Origin: Hofstenia miamia | Taxonomy: Eukaryota; Xenacoelomorpha; Acoela | NCBI GenBank assembly: GCA_004352715.1 | Contig: SCFE01000012.1 | Location: forward strand, 2,226,795 to 2,290,794 | Direction: 5' to 3' | Length of the DNA stretch: 64,000 nt | In this document: piece after piece, positions 1 through 11,981 of the stretch | Layout of the letters: every line of letters begins with the position of its first letter | Position numbering within the stretch: the first letter of the stretch is position 1 | Notes under the pieces: model-generated | The model's input: only the letters and a program-made list of their open reading frames with translations | Told to the model about the DNA's origin: nothing | The model's database searches: none | Program-made: the position numbers and the translations under genes

Positions 1-3000
1 TAGACTTCTGTTCAACTAGACTTTTGATATGAGGGAAAACCCTGAGATTCTGTATGCATTAAATACTCATGACATTTTAAATGACGTTGTGTTGCTCATA
101 GGTGAGGTAATTAGTGCTAAATTGTGGTGAAAATTTGACCACCGCGCGCATTGACGTTCTTAAGAAGCGGTTTGTTTAGCAAAACAATTCATTTAAATTT
201 AAAAAATTTAATCTAATTAATCCAACTGGGATCAATCCAATTAATCAGAAGATAACGCAAAACTGCTTATGAATCTACATTGGAAGAATTTTACGCCATG
301 GAATAATATAGGCTATAATAATGAAGTTTTTTAATTAATAAACAAATGGCCACGAACATTGAAAAACTGTGACAATATGGCGTAAACAAAGAAATTCAAG
401 GCAAATATGTTAATATATGAAGTGTACTTTTAACTTTGGCATAGTATTTTATTAATTGATAAAATCGATTGAAAAACTTTATGCTAGAATTATTTTTGTG
501 GATATAGTCATTTCTCTCGACATAAAATATCTGTTTGATCTAACCTATGTCAATACTTAAAATATTTTACAAATATTAACAAAAAAGTTTCTGAAATACT
601 TTCTGTTATAGAAATCAAATCTATGATTAAAAAGAGAGAACTCAATTTAACATTCGCATAAGTAATATATAAGATAAATGCTAGAAGTAATGCAGCCATC
701 AAAGCATCGAGTTTGAAAGATTTAATTAATCGATGTAAATGCACAAACATATATTACATACATTTGCACATTATTATCAAGCATTAAATTACATAAAAAA
801 ATCATGTTAAGTGTAAAATTAGTAAAAGTTTAAATGTATACTTGAAAGTGGTATCTAACCTAAAAAATTATGAAAATTTTGGTAATTCTAAATTTCACAA
901 TTGTATTTGAGACATTATGAATTAAAGTTGAAAATTGGTCACGGGATTACAAAAATCTTTGTAATTCTTGCTTGAGATATTCACCTTGCAAACTGCCTAT
1001 GATAAAATTATTAATAAGTTCATGAATTGCGACTTAAGTTGAATGTAAGGAATTAAAAAAGTTGGGTCTGAGATATATATATATNCCCCCCCCTCCCCCA
1101 TTTAATAGCAAACGTCTACAGCATGCAAAAAATTATTATCTGCCTGAAGTGTAGTTATATGAATGAATTAAGAATTTTATAAAATAAGCTTCAAATTATT
1201 CCCATGCCAAGTGATTCCGATAATTTGATTTAGAATGTTTGAACACTACCATCGGCCAAATTCTCACACTACTTATGGCTCACATAATCAAGCAGTCTAA
1301 TCCCCATGGAAGGCTAGAAATATATTAAAATGTAAGTGAAAAAGGAGAACATCTATCTTGTGCTTGTTGTGGATTTTAGATATCTTTATTAGTTATAAAC
1401 TTTATTAGATAAGAACTTTATAATTTCTTTGAGCAAACCAAAACAGATTTCAAAAAATGTGTGTTTTAATGTTAATAATTGTTTTTATGTGATTAAACAG
1501 GGTTAATTCTAATTTTATTTTAGGCCTGTGAGATTTGTGCTAAACTGTGATTTAGCAATTGAGAAATTGTTCTGTTTCACTATGTAAGAATTTACAAAGA
1601 AATAACGTTCACATTGCATTTAAGGACAGTAAATCTTAGAAAATGCATTATGTTTGGCTAATTAAGATATCTGTCTAGATTGCCTAGTAACATATTTAAT
1701 AAAAATTTGCATATTTAATGAAAATTTCTGTTTGCAAAATCTTGGAGACAATGTATCAGTATTCTATAACACTGATTAGGTTGTTTTTTCGTTACAAGCC
1801 ATCAATATTTCTGTTTAATTTGTATTTTTATATTATGCTTAGGCGTATTATATTTCACGCCATTTGATTTTGTAATTAAACGGTCAATTTTTAAATTATC
1901 ATTATTGTCCAGTACAGACTACGAGAGGTTACAGCAGATAAGTTTGAAGCATACTATAGGTATATTGAAGGGGAGAGGCATGAAAGGGGTTTGCCCCACC
2001 CAAATTTGCAAAGTTTGGATTCAAAGTTGTGAATTTCATTGAAAATATAAATGACAATTTGCAGAAAATTATATCAACCTATACGAGTTTTTGTGTTTAT
2101 AGGCCTTCTACATCAGATGGCAGTGTCTTAAAACAAACACTCACCAAATATTTGACCCCTATTTTTTTTCTGGAAACGCCACTGGCTTAAATGTCTAAAA
2201 TTCAGGAGAAGAATCCGAAATATTGAACAAATAAGTAAAAAAATGTTAGTGCAACCGTGTAGCATAAAATCTCTCCAAGTATTCACCAATACGAAATCGT
2301 ATCTGGAACAACTGGGTTATGATTACCATTACGAGGCCCACGTGATCACAAGGATTATCATCGATAGAAACAATATTAACATTTTTTGAATTCCATTTTC
2401 AAAATTTCTAGCAAAACATTAATTAATGAAATTTTCGTTGATGCTTTAACGGCAGTTTTATCATTTATCAATAGACAGACATGTATCATCATTGAAATCA
2501 ATTTTATCCTCTCAATGACAGCACTTAAATAATTCATATCAAAGAAAACAATTTATTTGAAAATGAAATTCATTATTCATGTTGTTCAGGTGCACAGTGC
2601 GGTCGTGGAAATGGTTTTTAAACTTTGATTTATTAACTAAATTATAAATTATAGCTGATAAAAGATAAATGTATATTGAATTACAATCGATGTCCTCCCT
2701 CTTTATTCAAGATGTGTGCACCACACGGTTACTTGAAGTTGAATTAGGAGTTCCACAGAATAATATAATTACTGTTTCCTTATAACCATGAAAATATCCT
2801 CTTGAAGACTTTCAATTTTTCCTTTTTTAAATTTTCTATGTGTATTTTATTTATTCTATGGTTTGCTATCCTGATATTTATTAATTAAAAATTATGACTA
2901 AATTGAGTAAATATTTTGTTTTCGATTTATTATATTTGTCATATGCAAAAACCAGTAATGCAAACTGAATAATTGATTTAAACTGCAAATATCTGTCGGT

Positions 3001-3925
3001 TATCGCAGTTAAACTTGCAAAAAATTTTTGATAAAATTAAATAGAATCCAATATAATTTATAAAAACATAGTGTTGAATTATATTCAAATTAGAATGAAA
3101 ATCACATTAGGTTTATTTTAACCAAAAACTAACTTTTGTGTACTGAAGGATTAAACCATGTAATATCACAATGTCCAATGTATAGTAGTATATATTAAAT
3201 AACCTATACATTTTATACATTTCTCCCCGATTTGTGTTTTGCAAATTAAAATCAGTTCAAAATTAGCACAGCTAAATAGAGTAACAGGCTTGTATAGGAC
3301 AGGTTATTGCCTAATTGTGGTCCCTTTTGCACTCAGTACAAGAAATTTGGTTCCTGAAACCTCTCGATAATTACAGCAACATTTCTTAGCTTTCCTCTAA
3401 TAAGAATTTGATTTTCAATGAGAAAGTTGATTGAAAAAGTTGTTGCTGACTTAACTTAGTCTAGAAAAATAGACATTATTATATGTTTGCTTTTCATACT
3501 TTATATATATATATTAAATAATTTTATAATTCTCATATTGTTTTTTTTTAAATATTAGCTGATATTCTACCATTCTATAGTTATAGAGATTTCAAACTTT
3601 TCTCACATTACTAACTCAAGTTGCATAGACCTTACGACTTCATTGAATATTTCCCATAATATGGTCGATTTAAATTTTGCTTTAGCCCCTTAAGGTAATA
3701 GAGAAAAACGTAAAATGAGCTTTGAATCTTGTTAGCAAATTCTACTGCACTTGTATATCAGTTGAATATTCCACTGCAAAATTTTTTTAAATATTATTTG
3801 TTACTAATTGTTTCTAAATTTGAAATAGATTTAGCTCTTACATTGATTTAGATGACAGTAAAAATATCTTGACAACTCTCTATTTATAAGTGAAAAAATA
3901 TAGTCAATTACACCACACCAATGCT
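1..3925. other. Intergenic, no gene recognised
   Basis: This is AT-rich sequence with only short chance reading frames and nothing that resembles a known protein. An assembly gap (N) lies at 1085 between a short TA run and a run of C. Near 2147-2165 a sequence reading outwards as CAGTGGCG (on the - strand) resembles a hAT transposon end, but no partner end was found. Confidence 0.6.
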
Positions 3926-4450
3926 TTACACTGGCAAGATTTCGCCATCATTGTAGAAAATATAGTTTTCTCTGTTAAATGACTTAATTACCTGGCAACG
4001 CCCATGTTTTGGTTTTCCCCAAGTAACAAGCTCTTCTTGATTCCACCCTATCTCCTGTGCTTCTGTCATTGCAAATGGAAATTTTTGTTCAGGTCCCTTT
4101 GAAGTGCGGGTTTTTAGATAATCATATCGACCTTTACCCTCGGCGCTTAATCCATCATAAAGTTTTGCTTTAACATTTGGTGTAACCGGATGCATATCAC
4201 TTATGATGTCATTACTGTCCACAATTTGCTCATCTTCTTGTTTTGGTGATGGATGAGGTTCCACAACAGGTTTTGGTTGTTCCTTGAATTCAAAATTATG
4301 AGCTAACTTTTTAGAACGCTTTACAGAAGTATCTCCTTTATGGAGGTATTCCTTTCCATACTTCTCCTTCCATTCTAAACGCTGAGCAATTTCTTTATTG
4401 ATTGTTTCACTCCACATATTTTGTGATTGAACATCTTTTCCAAGTTTCAT
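3926..4450 (-). CDS. SPMIP1/ATP6V1FNB-like sperm microtubule inner protein (single exon)
   Basis: The frame runs 174 codons from an ATG at 4450 to a stop at 3926 with no intron. It is hydrophilic and lysine-rich, with no signal peptide or membrane segment. The N-terminus (SQNMWSETINKEIAQRLEWK, residues 9-28) and the C-terminal block around residues 107-137 (GRYDYLKTR, then PEQKFPF, then IGW) match the pattern I recall for SPMIP1 (ATP6V1F-neighbour protein): an N-terminal SQxxW...KExxxRLxWKxKYG block, a variable proline-rich linker and a GRYxYLKxR...PEEKYxFP...xGW tail. Overall length is also similar. Such proteins sit inside sperm or ciliary doublet microtubules; that role is inferred from the family. 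The linker (residues 55-85) is rich in Pro, Glu and Asp. The gene stands alone, with no conserved neighbour within 10 kb. If the family call is wrong, it is still a good candidate for a real gene because of its length and composition. Confidence 0.6.
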   Translation of the reverse strand: MKLGKDVQSQNMWSETINKEIAQRLEWKEKYGKEYLHKGDTSVKRSKKLAHNFEFKEQPKPVVEPHPSPKQEDEQIVDSNDIISDMHPVTPNVKAKLYDGLSAEGKGRYDYLKTRTSKGPEQKFPFAMTEAQEIGWNQEELVTWGKPKHGRCQVIKSFNRENYIFYNDGEILPV

Positions 4451-6169
4451 GATTTACTTGGTGTCTCAAAAGAAATATATTATTACGCAATGAATGTGCT
4501 ATGGTAACTAAGCAATAGAATGCTGCTATTTGCCAACTAATTTGAACAGGTGATTTCTACATTGCGCATAACAATTTAAATCTCTATCAAATATTAACTA
4601 GACTTTAAATCTCAGTAACGCTGCTAGACAGTGAAAACTTAGTATATTCTATACAATCCAAAGTTTGCTAAAAGTTCGTCCTAAACTTTTAGCAGCAATT
4701 TTTATCTGAATGATATCTAACTGCTGTTTTGAGAGCAGTACCAAAAAAAAGTATTTGTAACAAATATAAGATTAGCTTGGAGAAATCCCAGTTTCACTCA
4801 ATCATTGACAGTGCCGTGCTAATTTGTCAAAATGAATTACAGTTCAAATGCAATCTAGTTTTTTGTGACCTAACGGCATGCTATGGCCCGGAGCCCTTAC
4901 AGCCATGGCCGGTCACTGATTCATTTTTCAAATCACGTAAGTTAACTTTGGTTTTAATTTTCAAACTGAATTAAGCAGGGTTTTACAACGAATAATGAGT
5001 TTTATTCAAGGTGAGTGTAAGGCCAGATAATTTTGAAAAAAAATGTGAATATTATTTACAATCAAAATTTTACTGATGGAAATGGCTTTGATATTTCCGA
5101 CCATGGCGAGTCATGTTTAGAAAAAAAATTAACCAAGAATCTCCAGCCGCAAAATACTAATGCAATTCCTTTCTAATAATATGGGACAACAAAACGTGCA
5201 TTGATTAAATTGAAGGTTTAATGGTGTTTAAATAGGAAAAATAAAGAAGTAGGTTTGTATATGAAGAGAATGCCACTCTACAAACGATTGTACACATTAT
5301 CTGAGACTCTTGTTATCAATGTTCTTGAATTGATCGCATTTATGGATTAAAAGGGTTTGATGTGCAAGCATTACATTCAAAATTACAATGTCAATTCTTT
5401 TCCAGAGGGCTTAAAATGATTTTGTGATGAAAGCCAATCACTAAGATTAACTTGCTAAGATTAAGTAGTTAACTGTTGTAATTTTCACAAAATGAATTTA
5501 CAAAAGTTTTTCATAATGTAGCTTAATATTCAAGCTTTCTTACAATAAATGGTCTTGAAAAAGTTTGAATAATAATTGTCAGGGATACCTTACATAGTTT
5601 CTTTCTCTGAAATAAGCAAAAAGCATTTTCGAATAAAAATAATTTGTTTTATCTCGATGAATCTAATTATTAAAAAGTAAAAATACTCAGAATTTGCGCT
5701 TTCTGTGAAAACAGTTCTAGTAAACTTTTAAAAACTCAATTTTATAATTAACAAAAAATACAGCTGGGAAACATGCTGAAAAGAACATATCAACTAAATT
5801 GCAATATATCATGCTAATACATTGATTTGCATCTCTTTAGGACAGTACAAAAGTATTTGGAGCAGTTTCACTTTCTAAAAAGCCTTTTCTTAACCCTAAG
5901 CTTACCACCGTTTTGTTCACATTTTTGAACATTTCTCTTTAGGCCTATTAGAAATTTGGAAGCATAGGGATATTGGCATAACTATTGATAAATATTCTCC
6001 AATGTAATGAAGAAATTTTGGGCTAAATATATTCTTTTGTAAGATATACATATTTTTCAAAATGGAAATATCGATTCTTTTAAGAAAACTTCATATTTTT
6101 TAAATGCCAAATGTTCAGAGAATTAAATGATTTGAAATCCATAGGACCAACAACTAGTCTCGGCAGTAG
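4451..6169. other. Intergenic, no gene recognised
   Basis: The stretch lies upstream of the SPMIP1-like gene and should contain its promoter, but no clear core promoter motif stands out. A CG-richer patch at about 4877-4920 could be the remnant of a mobile element. No coding sequence was recognised. Confidence 0.5.
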
Positions 6170-6622
6170 AGGAGAAGCAAATTTTGGTTAGAAGGGGAGC
6201 AAGTTACATTTACTACCCAGCAGTGCTGGGTCCATGTTGAGTTCCTGACAACATATTTCGAAAGTGCCGTCACTCAGGAAGATGTCATACAATTCTGGGA
6301 AAAAAGTCCAATGTCAACAGATTTTAAAGCAGCAGCCTTAGAAATTTTAGCTGTCCCATCAAGCAGCGGGTCAGTGGAGCGACTGTTTTCAGCCTGCAAG
6401 CTACGCTCCAGCGACAGGAGATCAAGGATCTCTCCTAAAAACTTAGAGGCTTTGGTCCAAATTTCGTTTTCAGAATAAATTTTTTGCTAATGATTGCTTT
6501 TCTTGAATACACGAAAAATACACGAATACACGATTTTTTCAATACACGAAATACCGGTACACGAGGGTCGAAATACACGAGAATACCGATACACGACAAA
6601 AGCGATACTAGTCAATACACTG
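6170..6622 (+). mobile_element. hAT DNA transposon, 3' part (transposase C-terminus, subterminal repeats and terminal end)
   Basis: An open frame at 6170-6478 (102 codons after an upstream stop) ends in the hAT dimerisation domain. Diagnostic words are FWEKSP, then LAVPSSSGSVERLFSA, then RRSRISPKNLEALV. No N-terminal zinc finger or catalytic region precedes it, so this is the 3' end of a broken element. Behind the stop come seven copies of TACACGA (6508-6596) and then a sequence ending AATACACTG at 6622, which fits a hAT terminal inverted repeat (CAGTG... on the other strand). The last 31 bases recur at 9493-9523 next to different flanking DNA, as expected for the shared end of two insertions. 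No left terminus was found in the window. Confidence 0.85.
6508..6596 (+). repeat. Seven TACACGA subterminal repeats of the hAT element
   Basis: TACACGA occurs at 6508, 6519, 6527, 6543, 6558, 6574 and 6590, all in the same orientation and spaced 8-16 bases apart. hAT elements typically carry short subterminal repeats that bind the transposase; that role here is inferred from position between the transposase stop and the element end. Confidence 0.75.
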
Positions 6623-6875
6623 TATGTGAATCAAACAAATAATTGTATTTGTAGTGTATCATCAATATAGATTGAAGCGTTTATAGCTTCAAGCGTTTAT
6701 ATTTCCATCTGCAACCGCAACTTTGACAACACAATACCAGAGTTACAAAATAATCTTTCGACAATGGCAGATGATGGTGCAGTAGCCTCGATAAATTAAT
6801 AAATTGATGGCGTGTTCGACTATGCGATTTCATAAATCACTCATCTCAGCAACTCATGCCGATAATCTATTATAT

Positions 6876-7058
6876 TGTGGCATCAGGTACTGTTACTGGT
6901 CTCGGCCAGTTGACTGTTTTTGTGTTTGCTACTTTTCTAGTTATTAGTATATATTGTAAATATTTACTGTATATAATGGACTAACTCAGGTGTAAATAGA
7001 GAAATAGTTAGCTGCGTTCTCTTAATCAGCGCATTTCCGTGCAGCCTAGCGATGCTAC
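6876..7058 (+). repeat. 5' LTR of the short LTR retrotransposon
   Basis: This 183-bp repeat is the left partner of 7603-7781. It is followed at once by the putative primer-binding site beginning TGGTGACCC. Confidence 0.75.
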
Positions 7059-7602
7059 ATGGTGACCCTGACATGATCCAGATACGTACACTTCTGATCA
7101 CGAATCATCTCAACCGTCCGAACAGCTTGACGTTGCCTTGTGAGATTTATTCCAGCTAAGGCGAACAGAATTTCACGTGTTGGTTTCAAAGATACAGACG
7201 AAAAGGCGTCAATTTCGTCAAGTTGGGAGGGAAACTTCGTAATGAATCGATCAGACAATACAAGATCTTAAAAGTTGGCATTGCAGGTTTGCACGGAAGT
7301 AGCTGATGACGCCTTCACTACTTCTCTTCACATTCTCTAACGTAATAGCAATGAAAAACCCATTAGTCAGGAATGGAGCGCACATACTAACACGTCTTGT
7401 TATCAAACTCCTGAGATGAATTTGGAAGGCTGGAACGGAAACCCGCAGTCAGGCATGCCCTGGTTATCGTCGTCGGCCATGGTTGGCGCATGGGACGCGT
7501 TGTGAAGAACATGTGTCTGGATTTTGGAGTGGATCTGATCCCTGTCCCCTCTGGTCAACTGCCTATACAATGAAAACTCGCGAAGTCTGGCCTGCTGCTG
7601 CA

Positions 7603-7781
7603 TGTGGTAACAAGTACTGTTACTGGTATCGGCCAATTATGTTTTCGTGTTTACTAGTTTTCTAAATATTTGTACATATTGTCAATATTTACTGTATATA
7701 ATGGACGAACTCGATAGTGAATAGAGAAATAGTTAGTCCCGTTCTTAATCAGTGCACTTCTGTGCACCCTAGCGATGCTAC
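7603..7781 (+). repeat. 3' LTR of the short LTR retrotransposon
   Basis: This 179-bp repeat is the right partner of 6876-7058 and is followed by the TATAT target duplication. An assembly gap (N at 7795) lies only 14 bases downstream. Confidence 0.75.
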
Positions 7782-7795
7782 TATATATGTATATN

Positions 7796-7963
7796 AGGCT
7801 TAAGGTTGAAAAGAGCGCTCTGCATACATTAAATTATCTAAATATGAGTTTAAATTATGGACTCTCGGTAAAACTGGTAGGTTTCTTTACTCGACGAGCT
7901 CAAATCTTGCTTGTAACGGTACTCTCGAATATTTAGCTCAAAGTAATGATATCAGCTTTGTTT
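7796..7963 (+). repeat. 168-bp segment repeated exactly at 9925-10092
   Basis: The sequence directly after the N at 7795 is found again at 9925-10092 and then diverges (GGCATGC here, AGTAACTGC there). It is either the edge of a repeat or an allelic or contig-overlap artefact. The single Ns at 7795 and 9492 favour an assembly cause. Confidence 0.75.
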
Positions 7964-8853
7964 GGCATGCTATGATTTGAATTCAATGAAGCAAATCTTC
8001 GAGTCATGAATCTAATCGTCTGTCACCTTTGCTTTAATGCATACTATTGTAAATATGATACATCATGGTAATGACAATGTTTAATGATCCAACTCATTAA
8101 TAGGCCTATTCAAATGAGACGTTATGATCAATGAAAACATATGTTTTGCTATTACACCGTAGTTTTTGAGTCCATTTGTATTGAAATTTGGTATCTAATA
8201 CAAATTGAGGACAGATTAAATTTGGAAAAGTGATCATTTGTTAATATAATAACTATTTGTATGATGTGCTAATGCTATCAGAATCTTTTGCAATTTTTGG
8301 CCTGAATACTTGTTCTAAATTTCTATTTTGGGCATGTAACATTTAATGTTGAAGGCTCACCAATGATGCTGTTGTGCTTTCAAATTATTAGTTTACAAAA
8401 TTGTAATAAGCTAACCTCTAGATAAAGTTTGATAATCACATTTATGTGAACTCTATTAAGTATATATTAGTCACTAAATGTACATCTCAAACAATTCACT
8501 TTTGATCTATCTCTTGATTCATTATTTATGTTAGAATCTCTTTATAAATTACATCCATCAAATGACTCCTACTAATGGGTAGAACTAAAATTGGCAAAAG
8601 TTTTATTATTGCAGTGATAAAAATGTCTGTCACTGTTTCGCTAAAGTACTGAATTGGATTTCGAACGATAAATCGGTGATCTACCCAATACCGGCTTTAA
8701 GGGAAGATGAGGAGGCAAATACCATGGGCCACAGAGCAAACAATTATTAAAAGCAAGTTATTACAAAATTTTGAATTTTAAGAAAGTAACAATCAAATCT
8801 TTCATAATAAATACTCGTCCACGCTATGATAACTGTTCAAATCGATCATTGTA

Positions 8854-9295
8854 ATGGTTTATACTACACGATTCTTGGATATTTATTTTTCAAAACTTCA
8901 GAACGTTCTAAATCATGCTGCAAGATTCGTCCTGAAAATTGGATGTAAGTGCAAGGACCATATCATTCCAGCCTTGACTACCCTTCATTGGTTACCTGTA
9001 AGACAACGTATTTTGTATAAAGTAGCTCTTATACCATATAAAGCTCTAAATAGTTTGGCCCCTACTTATATAGCAGACTTATATCGTTGTTCAACTCGTA
9101 GAAGTTCAGCAGATCATCTACCATCAGGTAATATTTAGTGCTAAGAACATCACTAAAAATTTGTGATCAGACATTTGCATTGCTGGGCCGAGTATTTGGT
9201 CTATGCTGCCACATTATCTGAAAATTGCAACTACTGTTAATGTCTTTAAGAAAGATCTAGAAGAGTGGTTATTTCGACAAGCATGTATGTTGTGA
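8854..9295 (+). mobile_element. CR1/L2-like LINE, 3' end of ORF2 (broken)
   Basis: The frame from 8854 contains LQNVLNHAARFVLK, then LHWLPVRQRILYK and KALNSLAPTYIADL. This is the hallmark post-reverse-transcriptase tail of CR1/L2-type non-LTR retrotransposons. The frame closes at 9138. Homology continues in other frames to NVFKKDLEEWLF just before a stop near 9295, so the copy carries at least one frameshift. The reverse transcriptase core itself is absent, which is the usual 5' truncation. Confidence 0.85.
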
Positions 9296-11265
9296 TTTGT
9301 AATTAAATTTATTAAAGTTGGCTTCAGCCAAGGTTTTTGCGCATTATAAGAATACATTTATTAGCAGGGAGTGGATCAAATTTTTACTTATTTTCACTTA
9401 TTTTACTTGTTTTGATAAAATCCCGCAAATCACATATTATCACTTATTTGATCACTTATTTCGATATTTCTCAGAAATAACCAGTTTAGGANCACGACAA
9501 AAGCGATACTAGTCAATACACTGCCCAGCACATTGACTATATAATAGCACATTTACTGTTTAAATTGAAAAGATTAGAGAGGTTTTTTCTGACAAAATAA
9601 CTTTCAGGAGGCAACTGCCCCCTCCATTTGTGTCGCCACTTAGTCTCATTTATTTGCTTTCTGAAAATTGAATACCCAATTCTTGACCAAGAGCGCCGTG
9701 TGCAAAGTCAGAAGTCGTCTCTATCCAGTTGGGTTTACAGATTTTGAATAGCTTTATAAAGGTGTGAGTAATAAACGTTAAATTCTTTTAAAAAAAACCA
9801 TAAAAATTTTAAAAAATTCTTGAGAAGTTTAACATTAATTCATGAGTTGCAGATTTAAAATTTTATAAAGAAAATAACGCTGCTTTTAAAAACTGCTGGA
9901 AGTATGGATTTAAGATAAACGTTGAGGCTTAAGGTTGAAAAGAGCGCTCTGCATACATTAAATTATCTAAATATGAGTTTAAATTATGGACTCTCGGTAA
10001 AACTGGTAGGTTTCTTTACTCGACGAGCTCAAATCTTGCTTGTAACGGTACTCTCGAATATTTAGCTCAAAGTAATGATATCAGCTTTGTTTAGTAACTG
10101 CAATATGTTTGTGCATTTCATGCAATTAGTTATGATATCCATTTGAATTGTTAGAAAATTAACACATTTTTTAAGATTAAAATTTTATTAATCGGCCTGA
10201 ACAAGTCAAATTTCAATGTTTGAAATGCCATTCGAAACCTCTAGTTCTTCCGCAGCTACCAAAAAACCAGAATTCAAATATCTCTAATAATGATGAAGTA
10301 ATAATTTTTGAAATTTGCAAAGTCGAAAATTATATATATAAAAACATATAATGTATATAATTTGATCTTCATCTAATATCTCAAGAATTTCTTGGGATAT
10401 CAACTTGAAAATTCGTTGACACCTAAAATTCACATTATAATTTCAGGAGCTTTGTTAACATTTCTTTTTCATTTCGCTTATAGTTTGTATTTTACTCACA
10501 CAGGCAAATGCCGACCATGGATCTACCCTACTGAAGAAAACAATGTGAATGTCATTCACCCTATCCTGTGGGTGAATGCAGAGATAAGACTTCCATCTTT
10601 AAGTCACAAACATTCCGTAATTGAATTTTAAAACAGAAGTCAAAATTTCAACTTGAAGGTGGCATTGTTGTTAACAGCAAAAGACTTTGAAAATCTTGAA
10701 CATGTATAGTCATCAACTTTCAGGTACTACTTTAGTTATATCAGCTAATTATATAGATTAATTTTGCCTTAATTTCTATTAAATTACCGTGTTAAGGCAA
10801 GACCTCATAAAATAATTTATACAAATGGAGAAAGGAATCAACTACAACATTTAAAAATGACACCTTTGTTAATATATAAGTATCAAGTCTCTGAAATATA
10901 TCTGTGGTATATTTCGATTCCATATTCTACATTTAAACATCTGTTGGCATTCTTTTGTTTGCAACAATGTATAGTTACACCCTTAATATCTAACACATTT
11001 CAACCGCATACTGCAATTAACATTATTAAATACACAGATATGACCAGAGCAAATTTTTTAAGCAACTGTTAATTTTAAAAGAAGTTTCTTCTACAGAATA
11101 AATTTAATTTTGTCCTGGTCCAAGCACTATAAAAATGAGAGGAGAAGCTAAGCGAACCCTTACAAAATGACTATTCAGATATTTATACTGATCAGAATTT
11201 ATTCACATTTTAGGAAATGTTTATAAATTAAAAGTAGAAATTCTCGTCATCCCAATCTATAAAGT
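9296..11265. other. Intergenic, repeat-rich, no gene recognised
   Basis: The stretch begins with CTTATTT-type short repeats around 9380-9465, likely the tail of the LINE or its target. It then contains the N at 9492, a second hAT terminus (9493-9523) and the second copy of the 168-bp segment (9925-10092). Short frames at 10392-10631 and 10857-11072 show no family resemblance and look like chance. Confidence 0.5.
9493..9523 (+). mobile_element. Second copy of the hAT 3' terminus
   Basis: These 31 bases equal 6592-6622 exactly and end CACTG, after which the flanks differ completely. The simplest reading is the end of another insertion of the same hAT family, cut off on its inner side by the N at 9492. 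Confidence 0.55.
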
Positions 11266-11981
11266 CTTATAAGCAGGCGCGCAGCCAGGATTTCGTTTTG
11301 GTATGGGCACAAAATAGATTTTTTTAATTTTAAACGTTGATAAAATTAAATTTTTGATACCTATGCTTTTTTATTTAACTATTAAAAATCTTTTGTTAAA
11401 TTGAACAAGAATAATGCATACAAAAGATATAATTTTCAAAACTTGACAAGTCAACATTCATAATTCAAACGTAGTTCACTCTAATAAAAAATTCAATCTT
11501 CGATTGCTCTTTAGAACGAGCTCATCTAGCACATCTTTAGCATCCAATTCAAGGTCACGGTTAATTGATAAATGCGCTAACCCATTTAACCTTTCCTGTC
11601 CCATTGTACAACGAGTGTATGTCTTTAGCCTTCTTAACAGTGTATATTAAACAAATTATATTATATGAAACATATTTGAATTAATTTATAATTATATTCA
11701 CTACATATCGATATAGACGTAGTATTCACTGAAAATAGAAAAGAATTTTATTACCTTATAAAAAAATTCCTTGAAAAATTAAATTGACAAACATGAAAAA
11801 GGGCTGTGGTGAATTGTCGTGGGATGAATTTTATCCCTTTCAGCGGAAGAAACAGTGTGATATCAATGTCAACTCCAGCATTAAAGCATTTTTAACTTTT
11901 GTTCAGAATTTTTTTGTCCTTCAATTTCGGGGGTGGCACGTGCCCAGTGTGCCCCCCATTGGCTGCGCCACTGCTTATAAG
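11266..11981 (-). mobile_element. hAT transposon, internally deleted, 700 bp, with perfect 8-bp target duplication
   Basis: The element spans 11274-11973. Its left end starts CAGGCGCGCAGCCAGG and its right end reads outwards as CAGTGGCGCAGCCA, so the ends form imperfect terminal inverted repeats. CTTATAAG flanks both sides (11266-11273 and 11974-11981), an exact 8-bp duplication typical of the hAT superfamily and itself palindromic. Inside, on the - strand, lies the last part of a hAT transposase (11476-11646). At 700 bp it is a deletion derivative of a larger autonomous element. Confidence 0.9.
11476..11646 (-). pseudogene. hAT transposase C-terminal remnant (ZMYM1-like type)
   Basis: About 56 codons read LRRLKTYTRCTMGQERLNGL, then AHLSINRDLELDAKDVLDEL, ending just after RRLNFLLE. 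The TMxQERLNGLAxLSIxRD block is the familiar end of the hAT dimerisation region in ZMYM1-like transposases. A stop lies just upstream, so only the tail remains. It sits inside the 700-bp element and fixes its orientation. Confidence 0.85.

Larger units (their letters stand above)
6871..7786 (+). mobile_element. Short LTR retrotransposon (TRIM/LARD-like) with 5-bp target duplication
   Basis: Two diverged direct repeats, 6876-7058 and 7603-7781, both start TGTGG and end GCGATGCTAC. They share blocks such as GTACTGTTACTGGT, TATTTACTGTATATAATGGAC and AATAGAGAAATAGTTAG. TATAT flanks both outer ends (6871-6875 and 7782-7786), as expected for a 5-bp target duplication. Directly after the left repeat comes TGGTGACCCTGACATGA, which looks like a primer-binding site and sets the + orientation. 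The internal part is only about 540 bp and holds no recognisable gag or pol, so the element is non-autonomous. The divergence between the repeats indicates an old insertion. Confidence 0.8.
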
